Shown here: positions 44,959 to 58,000 of the stretch, in pieces | How positions within the stretch are numbered: the first letter of the stretch is position 1 | Layout of the letters: each line of letters opens with the position of its first letter | Origin: Eupeodes corollae | Lineage: Eukaryota > Arthropoda > Insecta > Diptera > Syrphidae | Direction: 5' to 3' | DNA length: 64,000 nucleotides | NCBI RefSeq assembly: GCF_945859685.1 | Contig: NC_079149.1 | Span: 53,524,991-53,588,990 of the forward strand | Made by a program: the position numbers and the translations under genes | The notes under the pieces: generated by a model | Told to the model about the DNA's origin: nothing | Database searches by the model: none | Seen by the model: the letters and a program-made list of their open reading frames with translations, nothing else

Positions 44959-46840
44959 GAAACATATTTTTTAAAATTAAATAATAACAATAATAATAAC
45001 AACCAATAGTGTGAAGAAATTAATAACATACAACAACAAAAAAATAAATTAAATTTAAAACAATATAAAAGTAAAACAAACAAAAAAATACGAAACGAAT
45101 TTATTGGATGCCACATCATTTATTTATATAAAAAAAAAAAAACAAAACTGTTAGATAAAAAAAAGAAATAGTAAAAATATTTATTGAAAAAAAATAGTAA
45201 AAAATAATAATTTATATAATTATATACAAATTATAAAAATTAACAAAAAAAAAGAATACAATTATATTATATAGTTAAAAAATGAAATAAGAGAAACGTA
45301 CTGTGTTGATTTTGTTGCCAAATAACTACATATATAAAATATATATAGAACAAAAACAAAGATATGAACAAATGAGATTAAAAGTAATCTCACAGAATTA
45401 TTATTATTATATATATATACATAAATATATTTGTTGAATTGTTATTACTTTTAAAAATACAAAAAAAAAATGAAAGAAAATGTTTACCGAAGAAAAACAA
45501 AATACAAAAATACAAAAAAATATGAAATGAAATAGTCAAATTAATTATTTAAATACGCATAATTATAAAATTATGTACACGCATTAGGAAGATGGAAACA
45601 AAATACGTATACATATTAAAGAAAATATATCCGAATATTATATTCATATTTATTTTACTTTGTTCGAGTGCCATTAAAAAAAAAAAAACATAACAAAAGA
45701 AAAAATTGTTTGTTTTAAACATCAATTTTCTTAACAAAAATATATCTATTTATTATTACAAATATTAATTATTATATACATATATTTAAACAAAAAAAGA
45801 ACCCTCTGAAAGACGAATAGTGAAAATAATAATTACAAAAAAAATTATTTAGTTAAATAAAACTGTTTCCTTTTGTTTGTTGTTAACTGTTAATTATTTA
45901 TTATATATTACTATTATTATACTTATATTTTTAAGCATGTTATATCAATGAAATAAAAATAATATAAAACTGTTACAGTAATATTGTTACATGAAGAGAT
46001 ATTTACACTATACAAATATTGTATGCCAACATTATTAGCAGTGTTTTTTGTGTTAATCTTTATTGTTTTTATTATTATTTTCTCTCTGTTTTATATTTTT
46101 TGTTTGTTGTTCTTCTCTAACAAATAAGCTCTCTTAGTTCAAATTTATACCCACAGACATATATTTTGTATGCGTGTGTATTTATCATATTGTTAATTTT
46201 GTTTGTTAAAGCTTACAATATAAAATGAAAATATGTTTTTTTTTGTTGTTTGTCACTTGTTTAAAAAATAAAATTAAATAAATAAAACAAAAAAATAATA
46301 AATAAATATATCAAATGAAAAATGAAAAGAAAACAAAATGTATACTCCAAAGATATCAACCAAAATACAAATGAAAACAAAGATTGCCATATTAATATTT
46401 TAATTTAATTGAAAATGAAAAAAGGAAAATAAGTATATATTTATATTTATATACGTATATACGATGATATTGTTATAGTACCTAAAAAAAAAACAACAAG
46501 TAGGAAAAACAAATTGAGATTTTAAACAAGAAAAAAAATTATATATATTATATGATATTTTTACATATACGAAAAAATGCAAGCTAAAAAAACTGAAATA
46601 AATGAAAATAGAAAAACATTTGAAATACAAGAAACAAATTTTGTGAGTTTTATTTCAAAAAAAAAAAAAAATTAAAAGTTAATGATTCTCTATCTCTCTC
46701 CTTCTTACCAATCCTACAACTTTGAATTATTTAATAATATGACATTTTTATTTTTAACTTTCAATTAAATTACCTACTAATTATAATTAATCTTGAAATA
46801 TGTTCTACTAAATCTCTTTGTATTAATTTATTTTTTATAG
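44959..46840 (+). other. Spacer between cassettes 9 and 10
   Basis: AT-rich 3' UTR and intergenic sequence with TA and A runs. No finger exon is seen. Minus-strand frames at 45549-45737 and 46400-46630 are Phe/Tyr/Ile-rich artefacts. Confidence 0.65.
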
Positions 46841-47397
46841 TTATAGAAGAAATAATCGAAGAAGAAGAAATATCAGCATATAGTGATGTCGAAGAATTCT
46901 GTCAAGAAGAAATCGAAGCTTTTGATAATGATGATGATGATGTCGAATTTGATGATATTCCAGATCCAAATAACGATTGTGCATACGAGTATGTTGAAGA
47001 AATGAAATACCAACCTCCTTCTCAAATTCATTTCGATTTAAACAATGAAAATCTAGTGACAGCAGATGAAGATTTAGATAATAAATGTTTGGTTCAAAAG
47101 CATTATGAAATGAAAAAAGTTCAACATTTCAAAAACTCAGACGAAGGAAAATCTTTAATTCAAGTTAAACCTCAATCTCAAGGAATTTCTTGTTCAAAAT
47201 ACGTGGCGACACACAAATTTGCCGAACCTAAAATGGCCGCTGTTGAACCAATTAAGGACATTGTATCGTATCAACGTTTTGGACGAACAGACAGAACAAT
47301 TTTATCAAGGCCTGCATTTAAATGTCATTTGTGCGGTTTTAACTGTCGAATTAAAGAGAATCTTTTGAAGCATTTCAGTATGGTTCATCCAACTTAA
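46841..47397 (+). CDS. lola: lola 3' cassette 10: acidic region and single C2H2 finger
   Basis: Acceptor ATTTTTTATAG ends at 46840; TT completes Val. The 185-residue tail opens with a strongly acidic segment (VIEEIIEEEEISAYSDVEEF, then DNDDDDVEFDDIPDP). The middle is neutral to basic and the only finger is at the C-terminus: CHLCGFNCRIKENLLKH with FSMVH, ending PT-TAA 47395-47397. Like cassette 4 it has only the second-type finger. Predicted isoform is 624 residues. The acidic block could act in activation or protein contacts; this is inference. The true exon is longer than the Met-initiated frame starting at 47002. Confidence 0.92.
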
Positions 47398-47446
47398 TGT
47401 ATCTATTTTTTAAGTAAGTTATTTAAATAGATATATTTTTTTTTGT

Positions 47447-47452
47447 AATAAA
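47447..47452 (+). terminator. Polyadenylation signal for cassette 10
   Basis: AATAAA 50 bases after the stop, followed by a T/GT-rich stretch around 47478-47490. It gives an unusually short 3' UTR. Confidence 0.6.
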
Positions 47453-50400
47453 ACAAACATTTTTCAACAATATTTGCTATAGTGTTTTATTTGCAAGTAA
47501 GAATTAAATTGAAAACCAAATGAATCGTTAAGTATAATTAAAGTCAGGTCAGTTGTTGGCGTATTTTCTTTATATGTCAGTATCAAACATTTTGGCACTA
47601 ACAATTGCTACCGTAATATCAGTACACGGTACTACCTGCGACTGGTTTTCATTTAATTTTTATTTTCATATTTGTAAACTTAACTGTATATAATTTGTTA
47701 TTTTTGTAACATTTTTTTAGTAAACGTAGATAAAAAAGAATTTAATTTACGATGTTTAGAGTATGGCCTTTAACAATGTAAACTTAAAAGTGAATATTTT
47801 TTAAAGAGTAATCGAAAATTATTCTGCATCGAACAATTAATTGACTATTATTCTTTTAAAGACACTTCCAATTTACTTGCTTGATTAATTTTTGTAATGG
47901 TGAGCGTGACAAAATCGAAAGATCGCATAATAACCTCGTTCTTCTGGGCCTTAAGTTCACTTCACAAACTTAACTTAAACTTTGTTATAGACTTCTCATC
48001 TATGTCTTAAAGAAGTTTTAATTATATCGATCTCTATGAAAATAGTCTTATGTTCAGCTTTTTGTTATTAATTTTAAGCTTTCGATTCAAGATACAGGGC
48101 TTACAAAATTAAAAAACGATTTTTCACCCATGACACTTAGATTTCCTTTCTGGTTTCTTTTTCGTATGTTTTTTTTTTTGTTGTGTATTTTACAAAATGG
48201 AAGACAACTAATTTTATCAAACGCACTTAAGTGAGTTAAAGATTATGAGACAAAAATGTAAAACTAAATTTTAAGAATTTTTTTAACGTTCGTTTTTTCC
48301 TTTTTTTATTCCACAGCTTTCTTATAATGTTAATGGAAAAAAATAATTTTATCAACAAAGATTCCAAATATAAATTGTCCCTATTTTATAACTTCTTATT
48401 GTCGATGATTATGAGCTGATAAAATTTGGAGGTAAATGGCATTAAAATATTTCAAAAGAAAATCTATCTACCAATCAACTCTATGCACACCCGTATACTG
48501 TTCATTAGCGTTTCAGGAATCATATTTTCACATGAATGTCAAAATCTACAGAAAATGAGATCAGATCGGTATTACTTTTAATAATAATGCTTTTGGAGTA
48601 TTGGCTTTTGCTATATATTTTTAATATTAAAATAATGTTTTAATAGTCGTGTAATTAATTGTTCCATTTTTGATTAAGTACTTATGTAAGATAAGTGTAT
48701 TAAATGTAACTTTGTCAATTTAAAAAATGATTTTTGTTGATCTTGCTTTGCTTAAAATCAATCGCTTAATTATTAGAACCTCGAGGATCTCTTTGCAATT
48801 TTTTAATTTACTGGTTAATTCAAATTTCAGGATATAAACAATTTGTAAATTATGTATATAAAAAATATATTAATAGATTTTTTGAAGAATTTTTACTATT
48901 TTAATTTTCGTGAATATTAATTATTACGAACGAAGTTTTGAAAATTATACAAGAACATAAGCATAGAAAAAATATATTTCTCTCTTAAGTGATATAATTT
49001 AAAAGCAGATTCCGAAAACCCATAACTGAAACGTTTCATATTTTTCTTTTATGACTTCAAAAATAAATAGCACTTAAATCTGTAAAGATTATAAAGAAGA
49101 TATATATTTTTTTTATTGAAAATGAATAACAAAATTCAAAACGCAAATAACTTTGAAAATGGATCATAACCATCTTCCAATTTTGTTTGGCCAAACTTAG
49201 AGCCTTTGTATTGTAACCCCAACACTTATAAATCACTCAAGTTAAGCAAATATAAGCTCCTTGGTTATGGTCCTTCCTCGAATAGCATTCTTCTTTATAA
49301 TTTTTTGGCTGACACTTTAACTTCTAACATTAGAATTAAGATGAGTTAAAATTTAATATATTAAATTAATAAATATTTAGGATAAATTTCAATATTACTG
49401 ATTTTTGTTGAATGAATTAGGATTATTTCCTGAACTGTAATCTTTATATTTATTTATTGTTAAGTTGTTAAAATATTTTTTTTTTTTTATTTTTTCAGCC
49501 AATTTAAAATTTTGGTCATGAAAGCTTTTTGCATTCAAAAATCAAAGTTAAAACTAAAAAATTAAAAAAATCTATGTATGTTTATGCATTTGATTTATTT
49601 AATTTTTCTTGTTTTTTTTTTGTGTAAAAAAAAACAAACAACATCACAATATCGATATTGTTCTCAGATAATATTAAAAACAAGTAGATACGTTTACTTC
49701 AGAATTGAACTTTTAAAATGTTTTTTCTTAACCTTCGTGTTGTGGGAAACCTTTTTAGTTTTAAAGTTAAGCGGAACATCATATTAATATTATAATAACA
49801 AAAATTAAATAATTTTCGTATCTATTAGTAAACGTCTTTCGGTTTAAAAACTAATATCTAATTTGTGTAAATTAAGATTTCTTTTAAAAACATGGTGATG
49901 GTGATTGTTTTTTTATTTTTCAGTATTTCTCACATAACCTGAAGAAAGCTGCATCAACCACTAAGTCTATAAATGTACACACAAAAATATGTATCAGGAA
50001 TACTAATAACCTAAATATAAAATATAAATTAAACTTTGAGTTTTAGCTTATAAATAAAAAATCAACTTGTAGAAACTTAAAACTGCTAAAACTTAACAGT
50101 AGTTAATTTGATTTTACAAAATAACAATTAAATCCCAAAGACAATAAAAACATGTTCTAAATCTTAAAAGAAAAAAAAAACAATAAAAAGATTTCAAAAG
50201 TAATTTGTCTTAAATTGGTAAGAGTAATGTAGTTTTATAATTATTATCATTAACTATATTTCATTCTTTTTCATGCACAATTTGCTTTATGCTATTTACT
50301 TTGTCTATATTTAAGGAAAAATATGTATTTAAGTTCATAGGCAATTTATTTAAAGTATTTCGACAAAACTGATAAATAAAAAAATAAAAAGAGCACAAGT

Positions 50401-50596
50401 AACGTAGGTATACTATAATTCAAACAACATTAAAAATAGTTTTTTTTTTTATTAATATAATATCCTTCCTATTTTCTTCTATGTTTAACATATTATATTA
50501 TTTTAATTTATTTATTAAAAAAAAAAATTTTAGTCGCCAAGACGAAAAATAAAAACATTCAACTAATATATTTCTTTCTTTTTTCTAAAATTTCAG
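47453..50596 (+). other. Spacer between cassettes 10 and 11
   Basis: 3.1 kb of AT-rich DNA. Two acceptor-like sites (ending 49499 and 49923) are followed in phase 1 by very short frames without fingers. No other feature is recognised. Confidence 0.6.
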
Positions 50597-50880
50597 AACC
50601 TTGGACGATATCAATTAAATCTGTCACATCATTAAATAATATCGGAAGATCTCAAAGAAGACTTCATCCCCGTAGCGAAAGAATAGCTAATCATATGTGT
50701 CCACAATGCAATAAAAGATACACATATAAAAAAAATCTATCGAGACACTTGAAATTTGAATGTGGCATTAATCCATCGCAGAGTTGTAAATATTGTTCAT
50801 ATGTGACAAGATATCGGCATAGTTTGAATTCTCACATAAAATCACAACATCCCAAGTCTTCTAAATATCAACAACAATAA
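50597..50880 (+). CDS. lola: lola 3' cassette 11: C2HC + C2H2 fingers
   Basis: Acceptor TAAAATTTCAG ends at 50596; AA completes Glu. The 94-residue tail begins EPWTISIKSVTSLNNIG and RSQRRLHPRSERIANHM. Finger 1 is CPQCNKRYTYKKNLSRH with LKFEC. After GINPSQS comes finger 2, CKYCSYVTRYRHSLNSH with IKSQH. It ends SSKYQQQ-TAA 50878-50880. Predicted isoform is 533 residues. The basic linker ahead of the fingers may add to DNA contact or nuclear import. The Met-initiated frame at 50695 covers only the finger half; the phase-1 acceptor defines the true start. Confidence 0.93.
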
Positions 50881-53074
50881 CAAATATTGTCTCAAAATAG
50901 AAAAAATGATTTGAAATTGACGATGCAACAAAAGAAAAGATGGCATCATCATAGTTTCAATGGATCTCTGGAGTGATGATAACCTACATATAGCAACAAT
51001 TTATCACGACAAAATAAAAAACGTATTTTTGAGCATAAAATGTAAATAAATATTATAAATGAGCTAAGTTCTTCGAACTTTGTACATAACGACATAAAGC
51101 AAAAGATAATTTTTAAGTTGCTTTGATGTTTAAAACTTGAACACCTCATTAAATCGTTAGTAGAAACATTTCTGCAATCTTTCAAATATTAAAACAAATC
51201 GAAATGTACACTCAGAACTTGGAATACATTTGAATACTTTTTGACTAATTTTTTAAAAGTGTAATTTAATAATTTCGTAATATTCAATAACTTTTTAAAA
51301 CCGTTTACATAAGATGAACGTTTACACATAAGTGTACATATCAACATTGAAATGCCTATTTAAGAAGAATTAAAAATGGGTACCCCTGATAATTCACTTC
51401 AAAACTGCTGTTTTTGTAAATAATAACTTGATAAAAATAGCATTTCATGTGACAAATAAAACGGTAGATTTTTTGTTTCGATTCAGTATATTATGAAAAA
51501 GCTCGTATTCGACTAAGAAGAGAATAAGTGTATTACCATAGTTTGTAATAAAAATCATTACAGCACCTTTCTTGCACAACCACTATCTTAAGTGTTCTAC
51601 AAGTGAAAGCTGATCGGGTCTTACACAACATTAAATCAAAATTTAAAAGTTCCTCCAAGACCAAAAAATATTAAAATCATTTTCCGTTTTAATTATCGAC
51701 ATAGAACAAAATAACATCAATCGCAATTTAAAAAATTATTCAAATCTTTTGCAATATTTTGTTTTGTATTTTCTTACAACAAAAGAAACATGAATATAAT
51801 CTTAAAATTTCAGATGATGAAAATAATAACAACTGATTATTTCATATAAACTGATGAAGCTGCCATTAATTTGAATGATGATCTTATAAAAAGCCAAATA
51901 CCATCTCGAGTTATGTTAAACAAAGAAAAAAAAAAAGAAAACATTTATAAAGAAATTAAGTCATGTTTTAATTAGTTATTTAATAATACAACTTTATTAA
52001 AAAATAAATTCTTAGAATTAAGAATAAAATAAGAGAAAATAAATTGCACTTGTGATAGAGTGGGTTTTATTTTAAAAATAAAATTTGTAGTTTTATTTTT
52101 GTATATGATTTATTTTAAGATTTATTAAATTAAGTTAAAAACAAGATACAATTTTTAAATTCATTACATTATTTGAACTTAATTATATTTTATTGTTCAT
52201 ATGTCATATTATCATTATTTATGTTTAAAATAACTTAACAAAATGAAAATTTAATATCAAATAAAGCTTTAGTTGAGAATTATCTTCTCATATATTGGCA
52301 CCATATCCTTCCTTGTAATTAAAATTTAAGTAAAGGTGAAATTTAATTGGTGTATTATTCAGGTATAAAACTAGTAGTAGTAGTAATTTAATTTAAGAAC
52401 TTACAATTCACATGTTATATACAAAACTCTAAACATCTTGTTGCTAGGACTTTACAGTAAAAAATACTTCACCAATAATTATAATTGCTCTTTAAATTCC
52501 TAAGAAGAAGATAATAATTGTGCTAAAGCTTTTTTTAATTTTTACATATTTTCTCTTTTGCTCTTTTGTTTGTTTTGAATATGATTAGGAACACATTATA
52601 ATTTAAAATAAAATAGGCATAACTTAAAACAGGAGAAGTATATACATTTTGTTTTCAACTATTAATTAATATAATTTTTATTACTTAGGTATGATTAAAG
52701 GTTACCGAATGATTTTTAACTAACCAAATTTTTTTAATATAAAATATAAATGAAATTCAATACGTTTATCTTTTCAAGTAGTTTACACTTTTGTTTAGTA
52801 CTAAAATATTATGTATGGGACTGTTGATATGTTATAAAGTTAAATAATGTTTTATATTTATTAATGCGGTCTTAACAAAGTGAAAACTGCTGCAATTTAA
52901 TTTTGACTTTTATATTTTTTACTTAAATAAACAAACATTTGGTAATTGCTTTATTGTAAGTTTTGTATCATATAAAGACTGTTTATGTTGTTTGTATTGT
53001 TTTTTTTTTTAAACTTTATAAATACATTTTAAAAATACTAATTTAATTTATTTTGAATTTTTTCCTTAAAATAG
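50881..53074 (+). other. Spacer between cassettes 11 and 12
   Basis: AT-rich 3' UTR and intergenic DNA with several AATAAA words. An acceptor-like TTAAAATTTCAG (ending 51813) is followed by only seven codons (DDENNNN) and a stop. Confidence 0.6.
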
Positions 53075-53380
53075 TTAAACATGATAAAAGTGAACAAACG
53101 GATATAACACCAGAAGAATTTGAATTGGATGATTGCTTATTGGAAAGCAATGATATTGTCATAACACAAAATAAAGATGGATTTGTGTTGCATGTAAAGA
53201 AACTGAGTAATGTTACATCAACAAAAATTACAACAGATGATGATCAATCGGGAGGAGTTGATGTGTCAGCAGCCACGGGCCATGCCCAAATTACAGAGGT
53301 ACAAGATTTGGGAGAAGTTAAGCCAACATTGACAACATTAACAACAAGTCATGCTATTAAATTACCTTCAGCGGAATGTG
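53075..53380 (+). CDS. lola: lola 3' cassette 12, exon a: finger-less linker
   Basis: Acceptor TTAAAATAG ends at 53074; TT completes Val. It encodes VKHDKSEQTDITPEEFELDD, then CLLESNDIVITQNKDGF and VLHVKKLSNVTS, ending LPSAEC in phase 1 at TGTG/GTAAGTTT. It has no finger. Mixed acidic and hydrophobic sequence of this kind matches my recollection of the longest Drosophila isoform, but that is memory, not a comparison. Because it enters and leaves in phase 1, and its length (306) is a multiple of three, skipping it would keep the frame. The remaining 17 codons of read-through at the donor end in a stop. Confidence 0.88.
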
Positions 53381-54094
53381 GTAAGTTTATTTATTTATTT
53401 TGTTTTGTTTTTTTTAAAGACTTATTTTAGGAAAATTCAAAACCCGCAATGCAGAATTGCTATTTATTTATATTTCGGTATTCGACAAGAATCGCATAAT
53501 TGAATTAAAGTCATAATTTTTGTATTTAAATTTAGTTGTCAGAGATTTTAAAAAGGATGTATTCGATTTAGATTAACGTTCCATTTTAAATGTTCAGGTG
53601 ATCTTTTCGAAATCACAATTTGAACTGAATTGTTCTAAACGGAACTTATACTTCATAAGTTTTTAAAAATGTATATCCTCTCAAAACAAAACCAATACAT
53701 ACCTACACAAACCCCAACTAGGGTAGAATCCTAACGCTTGGATTGTAGTATTTCAGGATGAAAATATGGAATAAAATAATATTTCTGAAAACCTTGTCTT
53801 ACCACGCTTATTAAATAAACCTAAGAGATTATTGGTTCCAATAAAATTGAAATTCTAGCTCTAGATAAAATTTTAACTTTTCGACATAAATGGTTTTGAT
53901 TGAAACGGAGATAATCTAAATTCAACCTTAACAACTCGAAAAAGTTTAAAGCTACTAAAACGTGGAATCATTTCTAGAATCTGTAGGAGGTCGTGTTAAT
54001 TACTTTCCCTTTTTAATATAATTTATTTTAAGAAACTTATGTAGTACTACTTTTTACTAACAAAATATCAATAACAATTTTTTGCCCCAAACAG
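53381..54094 (+). other. lola: Intron inside cassette 12
   Basis: 714 bases, GTAAGTTT to CCCCAAACAG; no other feature is seen. Confidence 0.75.
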
Positions 54095-55053
54095 AACTAA
54101 TCAATTTGAAAAAGGTCACTCCAACCACAACTATTTCTGTACCACACACCACAACTGCAACAATTATCCAACCCCAAATTCATCAAGAACACCATCCGAA
54201 CATTGTCTGCGCAAATGCCCAAGCCATCAACACTCTAATCGGTCTGCGAAGTGTTCAAATCGAACCGAAAAATCTAGGACCTCGTATAAAGTATTCCCGT
54301 GGCAAAATCATAAGCCCTCAAGGAACAACAATACACATGGAACCCGAAAAACAAGACCAACAACAACACCACCAGCACCAGCATCAACATCATCATCATC
54401 AAGACATCAATGAGACAACAAAATATGAAATTTCTGAAATCGATTTGAACAATGCTCAGACTTCGGCATCGATTATAAGCGATTTGGTTAAGTATGCTGA
54501 AATTGATGACATCGAATTGCCGGATGGAACAAAAATTGGCATTGGTTTTGCGCCCACAGAAATCACCGAACTCCATACCACGCAGTCCACACAACAAATT
54601 ACCGAACATCATCAGCAACAGCATCATCATCAACACCAACAACAACAGCAACAACAGCAACTTCACAATCTTCACCAATCCCATCAACAACAGACCGACG
54701 AATCCATGGAACAGGTATCCAATCAAGAACCGACCATAACAAAGAGCTATACCATCCTTACAACAAGACCGATGAAGCAAGAAAATTCATCCAGTTCCAC
54801 TACCACCTACGAATTGACTCTTAGCGATTCATCGCTGAGCGATACCAAATACATATGCAGGCATTGTGGCAAGAAATATCGCTGGAAGTCGACGTTGCGC
54901 CGTCATGAGAATGTCGAATGTGGCGGCAAGGAACCATGCCACCCGTGTCCGCATTGTTCGTACAAGGCAAAACAGCGGGGTAATCTCGGTGTTCATGTAC
55001 GAAAACATCACCCGGACAAACCACAATTGGAAAGCAAGCGCGGACGCAAGTAG
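54095..55053 (+). CDS. lola: lola 3' cassette 12, exon b: Gln/His-rich linker and C2HC + C2H2 fingers
   Basis: Acceptor CCAAACAG ends at 54094; AA completes Glu (ELINLKKVTPTTTISV). The exon has Thr-rich, His/Gln-rich (QQHHQHQHQHHHHQD) and conserved-looking segments (IGLRSVQIEPKNLGPRIKY, ISDLVKYAEIDDIELPDG). C-terminal fingers are CRHCGKKYRWKSTLRRH with ENVEC, then after GGKEPCHP, CPHCSYKAKQRGNLGVH with VRKHH. It ends in a basic ESKRGRK-TAG 55051-55053. With exon a the isoform is 860 residues, the longest here; without it 758. Base composition is less AT-rich than its surroundings, typical of a constrained exon. Opposite-strand frames are repeat shadows. Confidence 0.95.
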
Positions 55054-58000
55054 TAAGCGAAATACATAAATTCATACACATATACAAATATATCTTAACA
55101 TATTCTTTTTTTTCCTCTATTTTCAAAATTAATATTTTGCTTCCTTTTTCAATAGTTAATACAATGTAAAATCTATAGATTCTTATATATTTACTTTATA
55201 GATGATTATATACAATGAAAAAATAGTAAAACAAAAAAAATAACATAAATTAGATTTAAGAAATCAATGATGAGTTAAAAACTTTAAATTTAATAGTTGT
55301 AAGAATAAAAAAAAATACTTAAAAAAGTAAACTAAAAAAACAGAAAATAGATCTTTTTATCTTAAAAACGCTAACTTTCAAATAAATGTGTATCGTAGAT
55401 TTTGAAAGAATACCACTTTCTTCTCACATCGGAAATACATTTGTTAAGCGATTTTCATGAATGTAAAACGCATTCCCGACCCGAGAGAAAGACAGTAGAA
55501 TTCTTTTGGATTATACGAAAGGGAAAGCCTCAGAGCTAAAGGTATTCTGCCGTGCAAAAGTTATTGAAGACTAGGTTATTCTATAGGTCTCAAAAATTTA
55601 TAAAGTTATGTGTAGAAATTTTCAATACAAAATTTTTCATTAGAAATTTCTCCTAAACAAAAAAACTGTAAATTTAAAACTACTTTTTAAAATAAATATA
55701 GTGTTTTGTAGGACTTGTTTCCAAAGAAGTCTGGTTGCGTAATTTATGATACTACATTTTACCTATTTTATTCATAATTCATTGTCAAACGGGTATATTT
55801 TTTTTTAAGTCGGTTTAAAAACAATTGAATTAAGCATACCTTTCAAAAATGCATATCCTTTATCTATCTTATGAAATTTAAAACTCAATGGCCTGGGGTT
55901 CAGTTTCTTTTGCACGTCACGGTATCATTAAAAAATATATCACAAACTTTAAATTAAGGACGATTATTGACTAGTTTTTTTTTTTAAATTCATTTTTACC
56001 ATCATAAAAAAACTGACACAAGGTTTTTAGGAGAAAAATACAAATAACAAACAAAATAAGTTGTACACAGTTTTTAATTAATATTGTTTTTTAAAGCATA
56101 ATTGATGATTTGAAATTCTATGAAACAACAAAACTTTTTCCTTTCCAAATATAAACAAAGTGTTTTTTAATATTTTGTATGTAAAAAAGAAAACGGTCAG
56201 TAATTCATTCGAAGCTCATTGCATTAAATTAATTTTAATTTATCAATTAATTTGCATATTTTTGTTACATTTATAAATATTTTTTTATTTGTTATTTTTT
56301 ATGTTATTGAGTATATACAAATCTTTATAGAATACATATGCATATACATATATATTAAGATTTTTTTTTCTTGTTTTTATTTTTATATAAGTAATTCCTA
56401 TTTTATAATAATTTACATTATATTTTGATCTTATTCATTTTATTTTTTAAATAACATACAAAAACAGCAAAGTGCAAATCGTGTTTCAGAGAAATATTTT
56501 TTTTTTAATAAAAACAAAGCTTGGCGAGGCCGAACTGTTTAAGAAACAAACAATTTTTAAAAAAATATTTATTTTTTTCATACATACAACAATCATAATG
56601 TATAAGTTATAAAGTTCAAAACTTTTTCATTTTAATTAACATACAAAATTATAATAATTTCAAATATGCTTGACTTTCATTGATTTTTGTAATATAATTG
56701 TATTTTGTATTCAAGGTTTTCGTTTTGGTTTTTTTTTTTAAATTTATCATTTGAAATTCATTTTGGGATTTTTTAAGTGTTTTACTGCTTTTATGGAAGA
56801 CAAGAAAGAATAGAGCTATGCATTTAATAATGTATATGATATCTCCTTTTTGGAATTATTCTTTGAAATCGAATTGCTTGACTATCAACTTGAAAACAAT
56901 ATTGCTCTAATTTGGTTAAATATTCTTTCCTTTGCATAAAATGTGTATAAGTGATCCCATGATTAATTTAATATCTTATTTTTGTTTCAAAATTATTACT
57001 GAAGAAGAAAGAGGAGCATTCTATTTTTTAAAATAATTATAATAACTTTCTTTGGACCCAGAATGTGTAAAAACGGGTTGAAAATAGTTGAAGTAAATCA
57101 TGAAACAGTTAACAGCCCTTAATACGTGAATTTAGTTAGTGTACAATACAAAATATTTTCTATCCTTATTAATTTAAATCCTTTCAATGATTCGATTTTG
57201 TTTTTAAAATAAAATTACTTGCTTCCCTTAAATACCCTCTATTCAGTGCTGAATTTCGAGTTGATAGCTTGATGGCGTCAACTCCTTGATGATTTTATTT
57301 TTGTTTTCAAAATTCTTTAATTATTTTGAACCTTTGCTTTTTCCTGAAAGCTTTTTCACACACTTTTTTTTTTCTTTTTTTTTTGTTGTTAGTAAGTTTA
57401 TATTAAAATAAATTTTTTGTTTTTGTACAAACACAATTCATTTCATTTAATAATTTCCCCCACTTAGAGGCTTTAAACAAAATAAATAAATCGTAAATTA
57501 AAAACTTAACAACAAATAAGAATAAACAACTGAATTAAATAGAAAATTGAAAGTGTGTGTGTGTATAAAAAAAGTATTTAGCACACCAAAAAAAAAAAAC
57601 ATTGTGCAATTACATTAAACTTAAAGCACAAACAAATAAAAAAGGATATACATTTTAGTAAAGTCGAAATATGAAAAAAAAAAATAAAAATGATAATAAT
57701 AAATCCGCATTGTACAAAGTTTTAAATTATTAATTTTGTTTTTCCTTGAATCACAAGTTTTATAAAATAATAAAAATAATAATAGTAAATAAAAGCCAAA
57801 AAAATATATAAATATAATTTTACAAAAATTGTACTAAAGTGTGTTTATGGAAAAAGAAAAAGTATCATTATATAAAATATATAATAATAAACAAAACAAA
57901 AATGAGAAAATAAAATATTTGTCGTCAATGAAAGTGTTATTTTTTTTCGTCTTAAGTACTAAATATAAAAAAAAATATATTGGATGTATAATGTTTTAAT

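Noticed and set aside
49920..49945. TTATTTTTCAG acceptor followed by YFSHNLKK-like sequence
   Set aside because: In the required phase it reads only four residues (VFLT) before a stop.
51800..51840. TTAAAATTTCAG acceptor followed by DDENNNN-stop
   Set aside because: Seven codons of low complexity; too little to call a terminal exon without transcripts.
54274..54780. 168-codon minus-strand frame
   Set aside because: Reverse shadow of CAA/CAT repeats in cassette 12 exon b (poly-Leu/Met).
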